From: Pocillopora verrucosa
Lineage: Eukaryota; Cnidaria; Anthozoa; Scleractinia; Pocilloporidae
Assembly (NCBI RefSeq): GCF_036669915.1
Contig: NC_089312.1
Coordinates: 31,318,330 to 31,382,329 of the forward strand
Direction: 5' to 3'
Length of the DNA stretch: 64,000 nt
Shown here in pieces: positions 49,684-62,242 of the stretch. A model generated the notes under the pieces. That model had not been told where the DNA came from. It was given only the letters and a program-made list of their open reading frames with translations, and did no database searches. The number at the start of each line of letters is the position of its first letter. Position 1 is the stretch's first letter. The position numbers and the translations under genes were made by a program.

Positions 49684-50080
49684 CTACTTTATTACGTTAA
49701 TTTAAAACTTTCCTCGTAAATGCATACATTTTTCTGTTACTATTGTTAGTTTTGTCCAATCAGCATTTTGCTACACACTTTAAATTCAACTTTGTGCTTT
49801 GTATTATTCAGAAGTGAAGATGACAGAAGAACTATCGAAACATGTTTTTAAAAAGTGTCGTTCATTTTCTTAAAACTACAACGCTAAAGGATAAGGCAGT
49901 TTATGGCATCAAAAAGTCTAACAAACTTTTATCTTATTCACTTCAGTAAGAACGAATGGCTGCTAAGGAATCGCGCCTTTTCACCAACAAAAACAATGCC
50001 GCTGTGCAACAGCTAAACGAAAGACTAAAACAGTTGGCAGTTATTGATATACGATAACAATAGATTATTAGAGTTTATTT

Positions 50081-50936
50081 GTGACCCTCCAGAGAGTTTC
50101 AGGGAATAAGGTGAACGCACGCACACGGCACGTTGTAACACGCTCGCACGCTAATGGCATCACACTCTTACCGTGAATATATACGCATAAAAACAATTGA
50201 TTTTGGAAAGCGTGTTCGTAGTAATTCTTCATATCTGGCTAACACGGTAGAGCTTTGTTTCTATAATACTTTAGGTTTTTTTTGGTTGGTTTTGTTTTTT
50301 TTTTAACACGCTAGGTTCCTTTTTTCCTTAACAGGCCAGCTTATCTTGTACACCCTAGCTCACTTTGTTACTTGTATTTGCCATCATCTTAATTGTGAGA
50401 ATGGTGTTTGTGAAGTATATTACTTACAGAATATAAGCGGAAATAAAGATCTTCTGTCCTATCCAAAAGTTGTAATAAAAAGAAACATTCACGGTAAATC
50501 ACGGCTCTTTCCCTCAAGATTTTCACAAGGAATTCAGTGAGCACGACGTGTTTCACAAGATCCAGAGGAGCTCAGTTTGAACACATGAATTACCCTTTTA
50601 AAACTTAATTCTTACCTTGTAAACTATAAATCCTTATCGCTTTACGCAGTTTATAAGCCAAGCTTTCCGGCTCCATGTACAAATCGAAAGCAACTTTAAC
50701 TTTAAGGGGCGTCTTATAAAATTGGCACGGTCACTGTGTTGTATCGAGCAAAGTTGCGAGCAAGATCTTAACACGTTTCTTAGCTTCTACCGTGCGAAGC
50801 AAGACAATGGCTGCAAAATTAACGAAGCAAGTAACCAAGACGAAGCTCACGTGGTAAAAGCTAGTCATTTTGTCTTAGCGTGCGAGCGTACCATGTGCAT
50901 GTTCACCTTATTCCCGGAAATCCCGTGGAGGGTCAC
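50081..50936. mobile_element. MITE-like element, copy B
   Basis: Duplicate of 11,112-11,965 with both inverted ends (GTGACCCTCC and GGAGGGTCAC). Interior differs only by homopolymer length. Confidence 0.65.
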
Positions 50937-52428
50937 ATATTTTCTTGACGATAAAAAGAGTTATGATCTTACAGCGATAGATAAATAGCAAGCACAACAG
51001 GTACCAAAAAAACAAACAAACAAACAAACAAAAAATTAAAACTACGCCATGATTGCTTGTTCCCCTTGCAGACGGTTTACGCCACCACGTTTCAACATTC
51101 TTAGTGATCATGATCATATGTCTAGTAAGTCTACATGAAAAATAGTAGTGATAGTACTCATTAAGCAATGTCAATCTTTTAGGCTTTTGATCGCAAAGAG
51201 CGCTCATTTTTCCCCGAAGAAAAGATAGATAAGGGAATTAAATAGAGTTGTTCTGAGCCAATTGAGGTGATACAGTTCACACAAGAACCAAAAACAAAAC
51301 AACAAAAACAAAAACAAAATAAAAAAACAACAGCAACAATGATCAGAAAATTGGTCAGAAATTCAACTCTCGACGCGGGATTTTGTGTGTCCGGCTACTC
51401 GGAAGGGAAAATAATACTTAACACGCTTGAGCTAGCAAATTGGCGCGTAAGTAGAGCACTCTTTACCAATAAAATATATCCCAATCAACATTACACGAAG
51501 TCGTTTCTAAAGTTAACATCAAGGTATTAACGACATTAACGTCTTAGTATTTAGATTTCGTGAGGAAAAGTAGAATAGCAACAAGGAATCGCCTTAGATA
51601 CATGCTAGTAGCTTATAATGATAAAGCCGTTTATGAAGGCAAAACGACTGACCAAACTGGTTCACTTATAAGAGTTGCCTTGTGAAGAAGTGTCTCTTAA
51701 GATTCCGCAAAATGAAGGTCTACTGTACTGATTCACAGAGCTATGTGTCGTAGAAGTATTGCAAAGTATTGCTCAATAATCTTTTCACGAAAATAAAACG
51801 AACTATTGACCTCAAAACATACCTCCTCAACTGTGGCAGCAATTGTAGTCCACGGAAACAACGTGCGTGACAGTCGATGATGTGAGACCTGGCAAGTGTC
51901 CCATTTATCGCGCGATATTTTGATTTTATCACGCGATAAAAAAATGTGGCGTGTCCTCTATGGGCCATCGTAAAATGCTTACATATCTTAAGAACTTTGC
52001 GCAGAGAATGTTACAATGAATCCCATGTTAATCATTTATTAAAAACTCTGGTTCCGCCAAATTTTCTACACGCTTTAACTGTAGGTGCCTCGGAATCTGA
52101 CCTCTCCACATATTTATTTGGTAAGTGATTTTTAATTATCCAGGGGCGTCCAGGAGTCTAAATGAAAATACCTCTGAAACATTGATGAGATTCCCCTAAT
52201 GTCTTCGTGTTTTTCTCTTTCATCTAAAAGTTGAAAAGTCAAACAATCTTTCTTCAACTGTTTTATTTCTTACTTATCCGATAGGACATAACATCTAATT
52301 CAACCATGGAAAGTTAGAAGTTAATTTCTCCGCACACAAAGCTAGGTAAATCTGTAAATACGAATTTGACAAAATGTCCAATTTTTCTCATGGAAGTGAT
52401 TCGAGTTAATTTGAAACTTCCCTTTAAC
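50937..52428. other. Non-coding stretch, copy B
   Basis: Duplicate of 11,966-13,450, including the GCGCGATA hairpin and the possible 66-nt exon (51,823-51,888, minus; acceptor TTGCCAG, donor GTATGT). No certain gene. Confidence 0.4.
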
Positions 52429-52692
52429 TCATAAGTTCAGCTTTGTTTTTTTTTCTCTATTACACGTCTTTGGTTTGTTAAGTGAAAAAATTAGGGGATT
52501 GATAAAATAGCCGATTCCTGTTCTGCGTTGTGCCGAGCGATCATTAAACAGGTCTCTGGGAGAAATATATCTTATTACACGTTTTGGTGTATAGTCGTTA
52601 TGGCAAGGGGCTCCATACGTCGAAGCAAGATGTTTTGTCATCACGAAAAGCGCCGCAAGCAGTAAAGTCCAACTTAAGGAAACAGAAGTCAT
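52429..52692 (-). CDS. Small secreted protein gamma, copy B
   Basis: The open frame of 87 residues starts MTSVSLSWTLLLAALFVM (signal peptide, likely cut after STYG), then APCHNDYTPKRVIRYISPRD and RSAQRRTGIGYF. Pairs of basic residues (KR, RR) after the signal peptide could be processing sites of a secreted precursor, but no repeated peptide or amidation pattern is visible. The real protein may be shorter or spliced: the last 25 residues fall in an A/T-rich tract, and copy A ends at the YTP codons because of one missing T. No family recognised. Confidence 0.45.
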   Translation of the reverse strand: MTSVSLSWTLLLAALFVMTKHLASTYGAPCHNDYTPKRVIRYISPRDLFNDRSAQRRTGIGYFINPLIFSLNKPKTCNREKKTKLNL

Positions 52693-53567
52693 TTTAATGC
52701 TTGAAGCTTAATCGAACTCAGTATAAACTGAAAACGGTTATGGTGCAATGTAGATTCAGACTGGAGTAAAATTCAATAAATGAACCGATAAAAATAATCA
52801 GGCACCAATCAAATTCAAAAATGTAACCAGGATTTGGTTCTCACATGCTAGGGAAGTGGCCTTCCAAATGTGTCATAGAAATTGCTTGCAGATTCGGCGA
52901 GTTCTCGGGCACTGCCCACGAGTAGATCGAAAGATCTCATACTCTATAATTTACCTTGAATTTGATCGGTTTTCGCGTGTGTGACTTAGGCGAACCGATA
53001 AGTTGTCATTCAAGTCTTCCTGTTTGCTTGATTAAAACGTGACGTTCACGAAAGTCTTCTCGATAGATAAGATGGAGTAAATATATATAGCTGGGGTATT
53101 TTTATTTTGCTGAGCTCCGTAGTTTTTTGTAAATTGTCTTCCAAAGTTGTCTTAAATTAAAGTCTTAAAAAGTGTCACGACAAGCCCTTGCTCGAGTGAA
53201 TTTTAATTTCCGTAAAACTCTGAAAAATAAAGAGATCCGATCAAACGGATTGTAGTTTTAGTACAGGTACACGAATGTCTTACAACACACAAGAAATGGG
53301 CGAAATCCGTGTCTCAAGCAAAATCGACCGGACCGCTCTTACAGAGACACTCTTACGTGTCTTTCTGAATTAAACATGTCTCCCGCATTAAAATCGGAAC
53401 AAAAAGAAGCAATTTCTGCACAGGTTCTGGAAAGAATCTACTTGACGTGTTGCCAAATGGCTTTGGGAAAAGCCTGAAACTTTAGGAGTTGGTTCGTACA
53501 AAGGAAATTATAAAAGGAAGCCTTTGAGCATAGTTGTCCTTTATCCGCTTCAACGTATTGGTTATGA
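52693..53567. other. Non-coding gap between gamma and delta, copy B
   Basis: Duplicate of 13,713-14,588; no gene recognised. Confidence 0.4.
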
Positions 53568-53917
53568 TCAAGTGGTGGAAGCATCATTGATCGGATTAAC
53601 GTTAGTTACGCCCACGGATTGTCGTATGGAGGACATAGAGAGTGGCAAATATATACTGGTATTTGCGTCAGCAAAGAACGCTTTGGTGAAGCCATTTTTT
53701 TCGTTGCTGAAAAAAAAGCCACACCATTTCACCAGAGTATGCTGGTTTGCATCAAACTGATTATGGCGTATAAATTTCGAAAGCTGTTGTTTGTGCTTCA
53801 AAGTATCGTATAGTATCGTGCCCTCAAAGGCACCTGAATCATCGGGGTCGACTGTGTAGACACTGCTGGTTCCGCTGTTTCTCTCACCCAATTTGTACAG
53901 CTGAGCACAGCTTTTTG
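53568..53917 (-). pseudogene. FReD gene fragment delta, copy B
   Basis: Same as delta in copy A: acceptor CAG, AKSCAQLYKLGERNSGTSSV, then a break after DDSGAFE. The foreign tail differs at two residues (RHNQFDAN for RHNQCDAN; FTKAFFAD for FTKAVFAD) and the frame stays open in both copies. Two amino-acid changes against none in the FReD part suggest little constraint on the tail. Confidence 0.5.
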
Positions 53918-54995
53918 CTGAAATTAAAAACTTGTTAGAAGTTTCATGAGCTGAGTGAGCCATGCACGTGCTACACGGAATAATCGAAAAAAAAAAAAAA
54001 AAGAAAAGAGGTTAGGGGAGAGGAGATAAAATAAAATCGTGCTTTAGCCGGCGTTTTTTTTTAAGCTCAAGAGCATTGGTGGGTCGTTAATTCCCCTTAG
54101 GAGGTTATCATAAATCAAACAATACAGTCCTAGTTTTTTGTACGGAGGACGCCCATAACAATGTTCTATTTTAACATTCATATTATGGCGAATCAATCTG
54201 ACTGATATCACCGTTGAACGATTTAATTAACAATAAGTTGTCATCGCCAGAAAAGTGGATCCAAAATCGGTGGCCTCGTCAAATGAGCTGTTAATCCTCT
54301 AGCCGCATCGAGACGTGTTTGACCCTCAAAACCGGTCAGGGTTCCAAATTAAAAAAATTAACAAATATGGCCTCAAAACCGTCTTATATTGCTCTTTATC
54401 GAATGGATATATGAAAGGTTTGTTACGCTTTCATATAATTAGAAAACAGAAATTTGAAGTCGCATCTGCCCAGATCATTGACTCAATAACATACAATACG
54501 GCGTCGCAAAAAGCAACTAAACAAAATTCGCAAAACCGAACCGAAATTTGTTTGTTTCATGCCAGGAAAAACATTGAAAAAACATCGGAAATGTATGATC
54601 ATAACTAGGCAATTGTGCATTCTAAGAAAGTGTTACTCCACGAAAATGTTGATTCGACTTTTCTGGCAATGAGTTACGAAATGAGCAATGTTCCTTTCAT
54701 TGTGCTTCATTGATTTGTGGAGATTTCATTATCTGAGATCTCGCCTTTAACCACAAAGTACACATTTAGTACAGTAAATTGTTTCGCGAGTGGATGTGTG
54801 TTCTATCGTCCCAAAGAACATTTACCTGCAACGTTCAAATTCTCATATTAAGTCCTGCTGATGCAATACGGATTGTGGTTTACGGAGATAAGTTACGGAA
54901 ACGCCCAGGAAAAGGCACAGCAGCTTCCTAATTAACAGTGGTGACACGAATTAATTTTTTCGATATAAGAAAGTGAAGGGATAAAACATAAATTT
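53918..54995. other. Non-coding stretch left of FReD unit 3
   Basis: Counterpart of 14,940-16,046, with fewer bases. No gene recognised. Confidence 0.45.
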
Positions 54996-55188
54996 GAGTC
55001 GAGAGGTTACATGAAAGTAGGTAGAAACTTATTATTAACACAAGATGTATCGTCCCTTTCTCCTAAAAGGTGGAGGTCTATTTCCTGAGCACGCAAAGCT
55101 CCTTGAAAGTTAAGTCATGTGAAAGTTTTAGCGACATTTTCAGAGTAAACAAGATAACGTAGTATTAAAAAGGCCTAAAAAAAATTCT

Positions 55189-55260
55189 TGGTTGTTAGCT
55201 CAGTTGGCAAAGCACTGCACCGTAATCGCAGAGGTCATGGGGTCAAATCCCGTACAGGCC
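55189..55260 (+). repeat. tRNA-like sequence with Pol III-type terminator, unit 3
   Basis: 72 nt with a perfect A box (TAGCTCAGTTGGC), B-box-like GGGTCAAATCC, a 4-bp anticodon stem (CTGC/GCAG) and loop CCGTAAT. T6 follows at once (GAAATTTTTTCAGG) within a GGCCTGAAA/TTTTCAGGCC hairpin. Position 33 is C rather than U, and the acceptor stem has two mismatches. Better read as tRNA-derived (SINE head or pseudogene) than as a decoding tRNA. Confidence 0.5.
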
Positions 55261-56337
55261 TGAAATTTTTTCAGGCCTTATTTTCACTACTGCTTTTAAA
55301 CAGTAAAAAACACTAGAACACTACTTAAAAGTAGTGTACAGTATTGCGAAGATGCTTCCAAGTTCATTTCTAAAACCGCAGTTTGCATATATGATTTCAT
55401 ATATTTACAGGTGTTTAACAGACGGAGTTTTGCTTTAGGACCAAACAGTTTATTAGATGTATATGTCCTTCGTACATCACATCACATCATCTCGGATTCA
55501 CAAGAGTAGCTGTATAGCTAATTTCTCCGAGAAAGAAAGAATAAAAAACAGAAAATAAAAATAAAACCGTATATTATATACAGTACATTAACTGCTATCT
55601 ACATAAGTAACAATTGCATTGATGTTCGGATTAAATTTGGCATATTTTAGTTCTGAAATCATTCAAGGACGTTAATGACCTTAGGTCCTCTGTTAGTTTG
55701 TTCGACATGTTTGTAGGAGTTTATGGTAAATTATCTACAAAATCGATGCTGGTGTCATCAGCAAACGTTATTGATTACCAAAAATGTAGACAACTAGGTA
55801 ACTCGGGTACGTGCAACAAGACATGTAGAGTCAGCCTAGTATACGCTAAGCCGTTGATATTTTGAAGCTCTGATAAATGGCTCGTAACCGTAACGGTTTT
55901 ATTCACTTAAACTGTTAACTGGGGTATTAGGATTTAAGGTGTTGCGCTGTTACCGAGTTTTTTATACGGTTTTTCGCAGTGGAGTCTCAGGACCTATATG
56001 TCGTTTCTTGTATTGTGAGTTAATCGCAGACTAATCGTCACCATGGAAACCACATCCAAATGATCCGTGAAACTGATTTGTAATCCCTTTCAGATTTGTG
56101 AGAAATGTGGATTTTAGGGAATGATTCTATACTTTGTCGAGTATATTCAACCTGCTACGTGTCACTGACCCATTCATAACTTCTTAATTCAATTTTTTTC
56201 CCACGGAGTTTATTGTGATCGCCTTACTGATCTTTACAAAAGGATATTTAAGTTATTTATTTGTTCAAGTCCCTTTTCCGTGAGACACGCCGATGACCCA
56301 AAAATTCCAGAAAAGGATAAGAAACCGCTTGAAAAGA
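55261..56337. other. L3 upstream region
   Basis: About 1.1 kb between the tRNA-like sequence and the TATA box, nearly identical to unit 4 (61,056-62,132). No gene. It has a short tandem ACATCACATCACATC near 55,476. Confidence 0.5.
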
Positions 56338-56345
56338 TATAAATA
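56338..56345 (+). promoter_or_regulatory. TATA box of L3
   Basis: TATAAATA, 110 bp upstream of the ATG; identical in sequence and distance in L2 and L4. Confidence 0.55.
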
Positions 56346-56447
56346 CACGATTATGACCTTGCAGTTTCTGCAGTTGTTTGTACATGTTGTGTTGCTTTAC
56401 AACCTGTATCTTTATAAACTACTTGGAGTGAGCCAGTGCATCCCATA

Positions 56448-58018
56448 ATGAAGTCCTTACAAATAACTAATAATTTGCTGCTCGTGACTCTTTTTGCGTT
56501 GATTCAAAAATTAGCAACAACGAGTACCGCTCCGATGGACCACAAAAATAGACCTGGAAACTGCTTGAAACAAGGTAAGAGAGTAAGGCAGTGGCTTGTT
56601 ATACAGAGAAAATTTTTTTTCCTTTGTGAAAACGTTTAATGCCTTTGCCACTCATGAGAAAAAAGAGGTTTATTCGCAAATTCCGTGAAATGGACAGATA
56701 TTTATCATATATTTTATTTTTCTAAACCTCAGAGACTGGAACGGGAATTTAAAACACACTTTTCGACATTGCATCCTTCTTTTCCTTATCTCCGCCCGTT
56801 TACTTTCCCTCCCCCCTCACTTCTCTCTCTTTCACGCTTTGCCTGTTATTTTCAAAATACTATAATGAACCTCTCGTCACTTTACCTTTACACTAAACAC
56901 TTTAATTTCAACAGCTAAGGATTGTGCTGAGCTGTACAAATGCGGAGAAAGAATCAACGGCGTTTACTCAATAGACCCTGATGGTTTAGGTCCCTTTAAA
57001 GTGTATTGTGACCAGACAACAGAAGGTGGGGGATGGACAGTGTTTCAGAGGAGACTGGATGGTTGCTTGGATTTTAACCGCGATTGGGCTGACTACAAGC
57101 ATGGCTTCGGTAATTTTCTTATTGGTGAATATTGGCTCGGATTGGACAAGATTTATCGTCTGACGCAAAAGGAGACGGAAAACAGACTTCGAGTAGATCT
57201 GGGAAGAGTTAAGAGCAATGCGGTCTACGCTGAATATTCGTGGTTCAAGATCGGAGACGAGAAAGCCATGTACCAGCTAAACCTTGGAAATATTGCAAGT
57301 AAGTCAATTAGCTTCCTTAGGGCAATTATGTCAACTGCAGCCATGACAACATCCTCAATAACTAGCATTTACGGAACATGCATGTCTCCTAAACGGCTGT
57401 ATTGCGCTTCTTTATTTAAAAAGAGCTTCATACTTCAACATTCGTCGAGATACGAACCAATCGGGAAGTCTATAGAGCACGAAAGATGCGTAAGAGTCGT
57501 TCGATTCGAAGCTAAGTGCAACTCGAGCTTCATCATCAATATCGTCATTCTCGAACTTATATCGATATTAATAACTATACCATCACTTAATGATTAAATG
57601 ATATCATAATTTGTTCTTGATATCATAATGTCGTCTTCTTCATCCTAATTACTATTATGTTATTATTATTATTTTAATATTATTACTATCAATATCATCG
57701 TTGTTGTTGTTGTTGTTGATAGATGCGACTGTCCATGACTCTCTCGAGTATCATAATGGCTCGTCGTTTGGTACCCGGGATAAAGTTAATGAAAACTGTG
57801 TCCATAATATATCGGGAGGCTGGTGGTACGTCAAAAGTACTGAGTGTGCTGTGTTGTCAAATCTCAATGGTGCTCATCAGCATTGTGGAAAGGAGAACAA
57901 GACCACAGCCAGGGTCTGGGCCGAGCAAAAGATCCATTGGGGTGACTTAGCTGTCACTGCAGGAGAAACCGCTCCAACGACATCTGAAATGAAAATTAAA
58001 ACTGTGGACTTTCCTTAA
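56448..58018 (+). CDS. FReD gene L3, secreted fibrinogen-related protein (complete)
   Basis: Three exons, 56,448-56,574, 56,915-57,298 and 57,723-58,018, joined at phase-1 introns, give 268 residues. Residues 1-28 are a signal peptide (MKSLQITNNLLLVTLFALIQ), 29-42 a short linker with C39, and 43-268 a FReD of normal size. There is no collagen or coiled-coil region, unlike ficolins. Landmarks: [10 protein letters not shown] (80-89), [11 protein letters not shown] (99-109), YWLGLD (115-120), YHNGSSFGTRDK (180-191), GGWWY (202-206), NLNG, and EMKIKTVDF at the end. C46-C74 and C196-C212 match the usual disulfides; C52, C93 and C225 are extra. D190 of the calcium loop remains but the second Asp is V192. 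Sequons at N171, N182 and N229. Likely an extracellular lectin-like binder; ligand unknown. Confidence 0.9.
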
Positions 58019-58394
58019 CTCTTTCTTTCATACATGTAATGGTGCACTTACATCTATTCGATTACTTCATGAACAAAATGCGATCATCAGACCAATTGTT
58101 TATATCAGTTGCAAGGAGAAATGTAGCAATAAAATGTTTAGAAAACAATCTGTTCAGTTATTTGCTTTGTGTAACTTAATATAAATAAACCCAAAGAAAA
58201 ATATTAGTACGCTTGTTAAGGATACTGTTTAAAGAATTAAATTAACAACAATTAAAGAAAAGCATGCTATTTTTGTCCTAGTTTTGCTTTTGTATGTTTG
58301 GCTTTATCGTAGAATTAGTCAGATGGAACCCTACAAGGGTATAATTTTTAGAGCGAATATGTCAGATTATGTATAATTTTATGGTTGCTCTAAG

Positions 58395-58718
58395 GCCATA
58401 ACTGACACGAAGCTTAAAATATGGAAAGAACTGGGTATAGAATCAAATCTGGATAGCCTTAGCTGTTTCGAAAGTGTGCTGCATGACGAACGGATGGATC
58501 GACTTGATATTGAAGACATAAGAATCGAGATTGACAGTTACACAGACAACGAAAACGGAAAAAGAAGGATGAAAGAAAACTGCAACAGTGCAAATCCCTA
58601 TGAAGAAAATTTACTTCGTTTCAGAGAAGGCAGTGTCCAGTATTGCGGACGTGCTCTGAAACGGCGGAAGTCTGCGTTTTGTCTGTGCAGTTTAGCGAGT
58701 CGGATATCAAGATTATGA
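58395..58718 (+). pseudogene. Conserved ORF of unknown origin, unit 3
   Basis: Best copy of this frame: AITDTKLKIWKELGIESNLD, then DIEDIRIEIDSYTDNENGKR, NSANPYEENLLRFREGSVQY and KRRKSAFCLC. Two extra bases (TGCAGTTTAGC) then shift the frame and end it at SRISRL. It lies about 380 bp downstream of L3 in the same orientation. No start codon or acceptor is convincing and no domain is recognised. Confidence 0.35.
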
Positions 58719-60791
58719 TACTTGATTATCTCCCCTGCAGATCACTAAACCCAAACGAGTTCGATTGAATTCAATTGATCGGGTGTTAGATAAGATCTTA
58801 TTGCTTTTTTTTTTTTTTTTTTTTTGACAACTGTGAAGACAAGTTCTTAGTCAAAGCGGAAAACTTCGCCAGATAAGATTACTTTTGCGTGGGTATTATT
58901 GCATGTTTATTCTTTCTTGCCGATTATACATGAAGATAGTAGTTACATCCTCTTCATAAGACGTTTGACTAACTATTGGCATAAAAATAACAGTATTATT
59001 TCCTCTAAGCACACTCGTTAGTTGCACCAACATTTAAGTTTCAAGTGTGCGTTTGCCTCTGGTAACACTCAAGATCTGGTTGGCACAAATATCCTCGAAT
59101 TCAGTTAACATTTGCGTAAATATTTCACTAATAACCGAAAGTTTCACCCCATAGCTCTCTACAACCACTGTGAGTTTCTCCTCGGACGAAAACTAGTTCT
59201 TTCCCACTTTAACATTTCCCTCTTACAAATTTCATGTCCTTTTCTTTTGGTCGAACTTTAATAAATCGATTGCTTACCTGGTGTTATGTTTATTGTAAAA
59301 GCAACGCTGCCTCTATCCACAACATGGGATAGAACATAGGAAATCTGTTGGTTTAAAGCGATGTAATTTTTAAAATCCACAATCCTTTTTTAAAACAAAA
59401 AAATCCATTAGTGCACAAATATTAGTTTATTTTCTTTGTGTGATGATTAGCTTTCAATACTACTTTTCAAAAAAGCACTTCTCCTCTTAACTTTCCCCCC
59501 TAACTAAATACACTTAGCGGTCTTCAGGAGATTCTATAGAGAATATCTAAGACTCGTTAAAACATGGTGCATCACAAAGCGATTTGAGTTATTGAAACTT
59601 TATGTGAATATAAGCGAAAAAGTTGTGTCAAACCGAACAAAACGCGGAGAAAAATTGCCAATTAGCAACAATACAACACTGACCAATGACAGAAGTATCG
59701 ATATTTGTTTTCAGAAAGAAGAGCTTTATAGCTTAGGGGGTTAAATACTTTGAATTCAAGGTTCATTTAATTATGGAATTTCGTGTCTAGGTATTTACTT
59801 TATGGTCGGGGAGGATTGCGAGATCATTACAATTCAAACAGAACAGAGTCCAGTACTCGAGCCCACAAGACCTCCTGCTATACTACGGCGAGCTGTTTAC
59901 GGTATTCAAAGGTGCTTCCATGAGTGAAATTTTCCGAAAAAGGAGAATAGGTCGTAATTGAACGTCACTGCATTCCTTACCATTGTCTCCTGGTGTTTCA
60001 TAATTGTTTAGGGCTACATAAAAACAGACATGATTTTGAGCTGAAAAAAACGTCCTTTTAAGAGTACAGTTTGTGAAAGTACCTCTGGTCATTGACAAAA
60101 AAAAGTCAATTTACAGTTCGAAGAAATACTTGTAGAAAAAGAGCTTGATAAGAGTTACTTATTTCTGTATGGTTTGATGAAATCTGCAGCAAAGATCTAA
60201 ATTAACTCAGTTTGTGGCCCACCGTTTATTTTTGTGTGATGCTTTTGTGTACCTTTAATCATGTGGTGGACAATAGGCGGACAGCTGCTGTTTTTTTCGT
60301 AATTTTTTCGTCGAACAAATTCCCTGATTACGGTTCAGAGAATGATCTGACTGTTTCAGAGTATTTAAATTCCCTTTTATACTACACACTGCTATTTGTT
60401 TCAGTTCACACATGAACTTAAGAAGTCTCCTAACCCAAGCGTAACTCCTCTACAACATTTCTGACAACAGTCATGCAATTGATTTATAAGCTGAGAGAAG
60501 AGCAAGGCACCTTTGTTACAGTCAAATAATACAACTGTTCTAAAAGAATGATTAACCACAAAAGCTACCAATCTAAGCCTTAACGATACATCAAATGAAA
60601 CCCGATAAGTGAAAATTGTCGGAGAAAGATAGGACACAACTGCATAAATTTGTCTAGAGAAGAAAAATTTTCAATTAAATGACAGTGCATATTTTGTCTC
60701 GGAATAAAATCCTTGCTTTACTTTCCTTGGGTGGTATGAACATAAACCGCAAGTAAAGGAGGCCTAATCTCGTATAAATTTTGTAACATTT
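58719..60791. other. 3' part of unit 3
   Basis: No gene recognised. Holds a poly-T tract at 58,806-58,825, the empty hAT target (near 59,955), and a conserved block (60,212-60,415) that is open in all copies but has no domain. Confidence 0.45.
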
Positions 60792-60983
60792 GAGTCGAGA
60801 GGTTACATAAAAGTAGGTAGAAACTTATTATTAACACAAGATGTATCGTCCCTTTCTCCTAAAAGGTGGAGGTCTATTTCCTGAGCACGCAAAGCTCCTT
60901 GAAAGTTAAGTCATGTGAAAGTTTTAGCGACACTTTCAGAATAAACAGGATAACGTAGAATTAAAAAGGCCTAAAAAAATTCT

Positions 60984-61055
60984 TAGTTGTTAGCTCAGCT
61001 AGCAAAGCACTGCGCCGTCATCGCAGAGGTCATGGGGTCAAATCCCGTACAGGCC
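60984..61055 (+). repeat. tRNA-like sequence, unit 4
   Basis: 72 nt; A box TAGCTCAGCTAGC, loop CCGTCAT, B-box-like GGGTCAAATCC, followed by T6 within a hairpin. Shares TAGC and GCGCCG variants with unit 2. Confidence 0.45.
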
Positions 61056-62132
61056 TGAAATTTTTTCAGGCCTTATTTTCACTACTGCTTTTAAACAGTA
61101 AAAAACAATAGAACACTACTTAAAAGTAGTGTACAGTATTGCGAAGATGCTTCCAAGTTCATTTCTAAAACCGCAGTTCGCATATATGATTTCATATATT
61201 TACAGGTGTTTAACAGACGGAGTTTTGCTTTAGGACCAAACAGTTTATTAGATGTATATGTCCTTCGTACATCACATCACATCATCTCGGATTCACAAGA
61301 GTAGCTGTATAGCTAATTTCTCCGAGAAAGAAAGAATAAAAATCAGAAAATAAAGATAAAATCGTATATTATATACAGTACATTAACTACTATCTACATA
61401 AGTAACAATTGCATTGATGTTCGGATGAAATTTGGCATATTTTAGTTCTGAAATCATTCAAGGACGTTAATGACCTTAGGTCCTCTGTTTGTTTGTTCGA
61501 CATGTTTGTAGGAGTTTATGGTAAATTATCTGTAAAATCGATGCTGGTGTCATCAGCAAACGTTATTGATTACCAAAAATGTAGACAACTAGGTTACTCG
61601 GGTACGTGCAACAAGACATGTAGAGTCAGCCTAGTATACGCTAAGCCGTTGATATTTTGAAGCTCTGATAAATGGCTCGTAACCGTAACGGTTTTATTCA
61701 CTTAAACTGTTAACTGGGGTATTAGGATTTAAGGTGTTGCGCTGTTACCGAGTTTTTTATACGGTTTTTCGCAGTGGAGTCTCAGGACCTATATGTCGCT
61801 TCTTGTATTGTGAGCTAATCTCAGACTAATCGTCACCATGGAAACCACACCCTAATGATCCGTGAAACTGATTTGTAATCTCTTTCAGATTTGTGAGAAA
61901 TGTGGATTTTAGGGAATGATTCTATACTTCGTCGAGTATATTCAACCTGCTACGTGTCACTGACCCAGTCATAACTTCTTAATTCAATTTTTTTCCCACG
62001 GAGTTTATTGTGATCGCCTTACTGATCTTTACAAAAGGATATTTAAGTTATTTATTTGTTCAAGTCCCTTTTTCGTGAGACACGCCGATGACCCAAAAAT
62101 TCCAGAAAAGGATAAGAAACCGCTTGAAAAGA
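61056..62132. other. L4 upstream region
   Basis: Counterpart of 55,261-56,337; no gene. Confidence 0.5.
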
Positions 62133-62140
62133 TATAAATA
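62133..62140 (+). promoter_or_regulatory. TATA box of L4
   Basis: TATAAATA, 110 bp upstream of the L4 ATG. Confidence 0.55.
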
Positions 62141-62242
62141 CACGATTATGACCTTGCAGTTTCTGCAGTTGTTTGTACATGTTGTGTTGCTTTACAACCT
62201 GTATCTTTATAAACTACTTGGAGTGAGCCAGTGCATCCCATA

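Larger units (their letters stand above)
54996..60791 (+). repeat. Tandem FReD unit 3
   Basis: First unit of the pair in copy B. It carries a tRNA-like sequence, gene L3 and the unknown ORF. About 740 bp are deleted near 59,970 (GAACGTCACTGCATTCCTTACC), which removes the relic FReD exon seen in units 1 and 2. The hAT target site is empty here. Confidence 0.85.
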
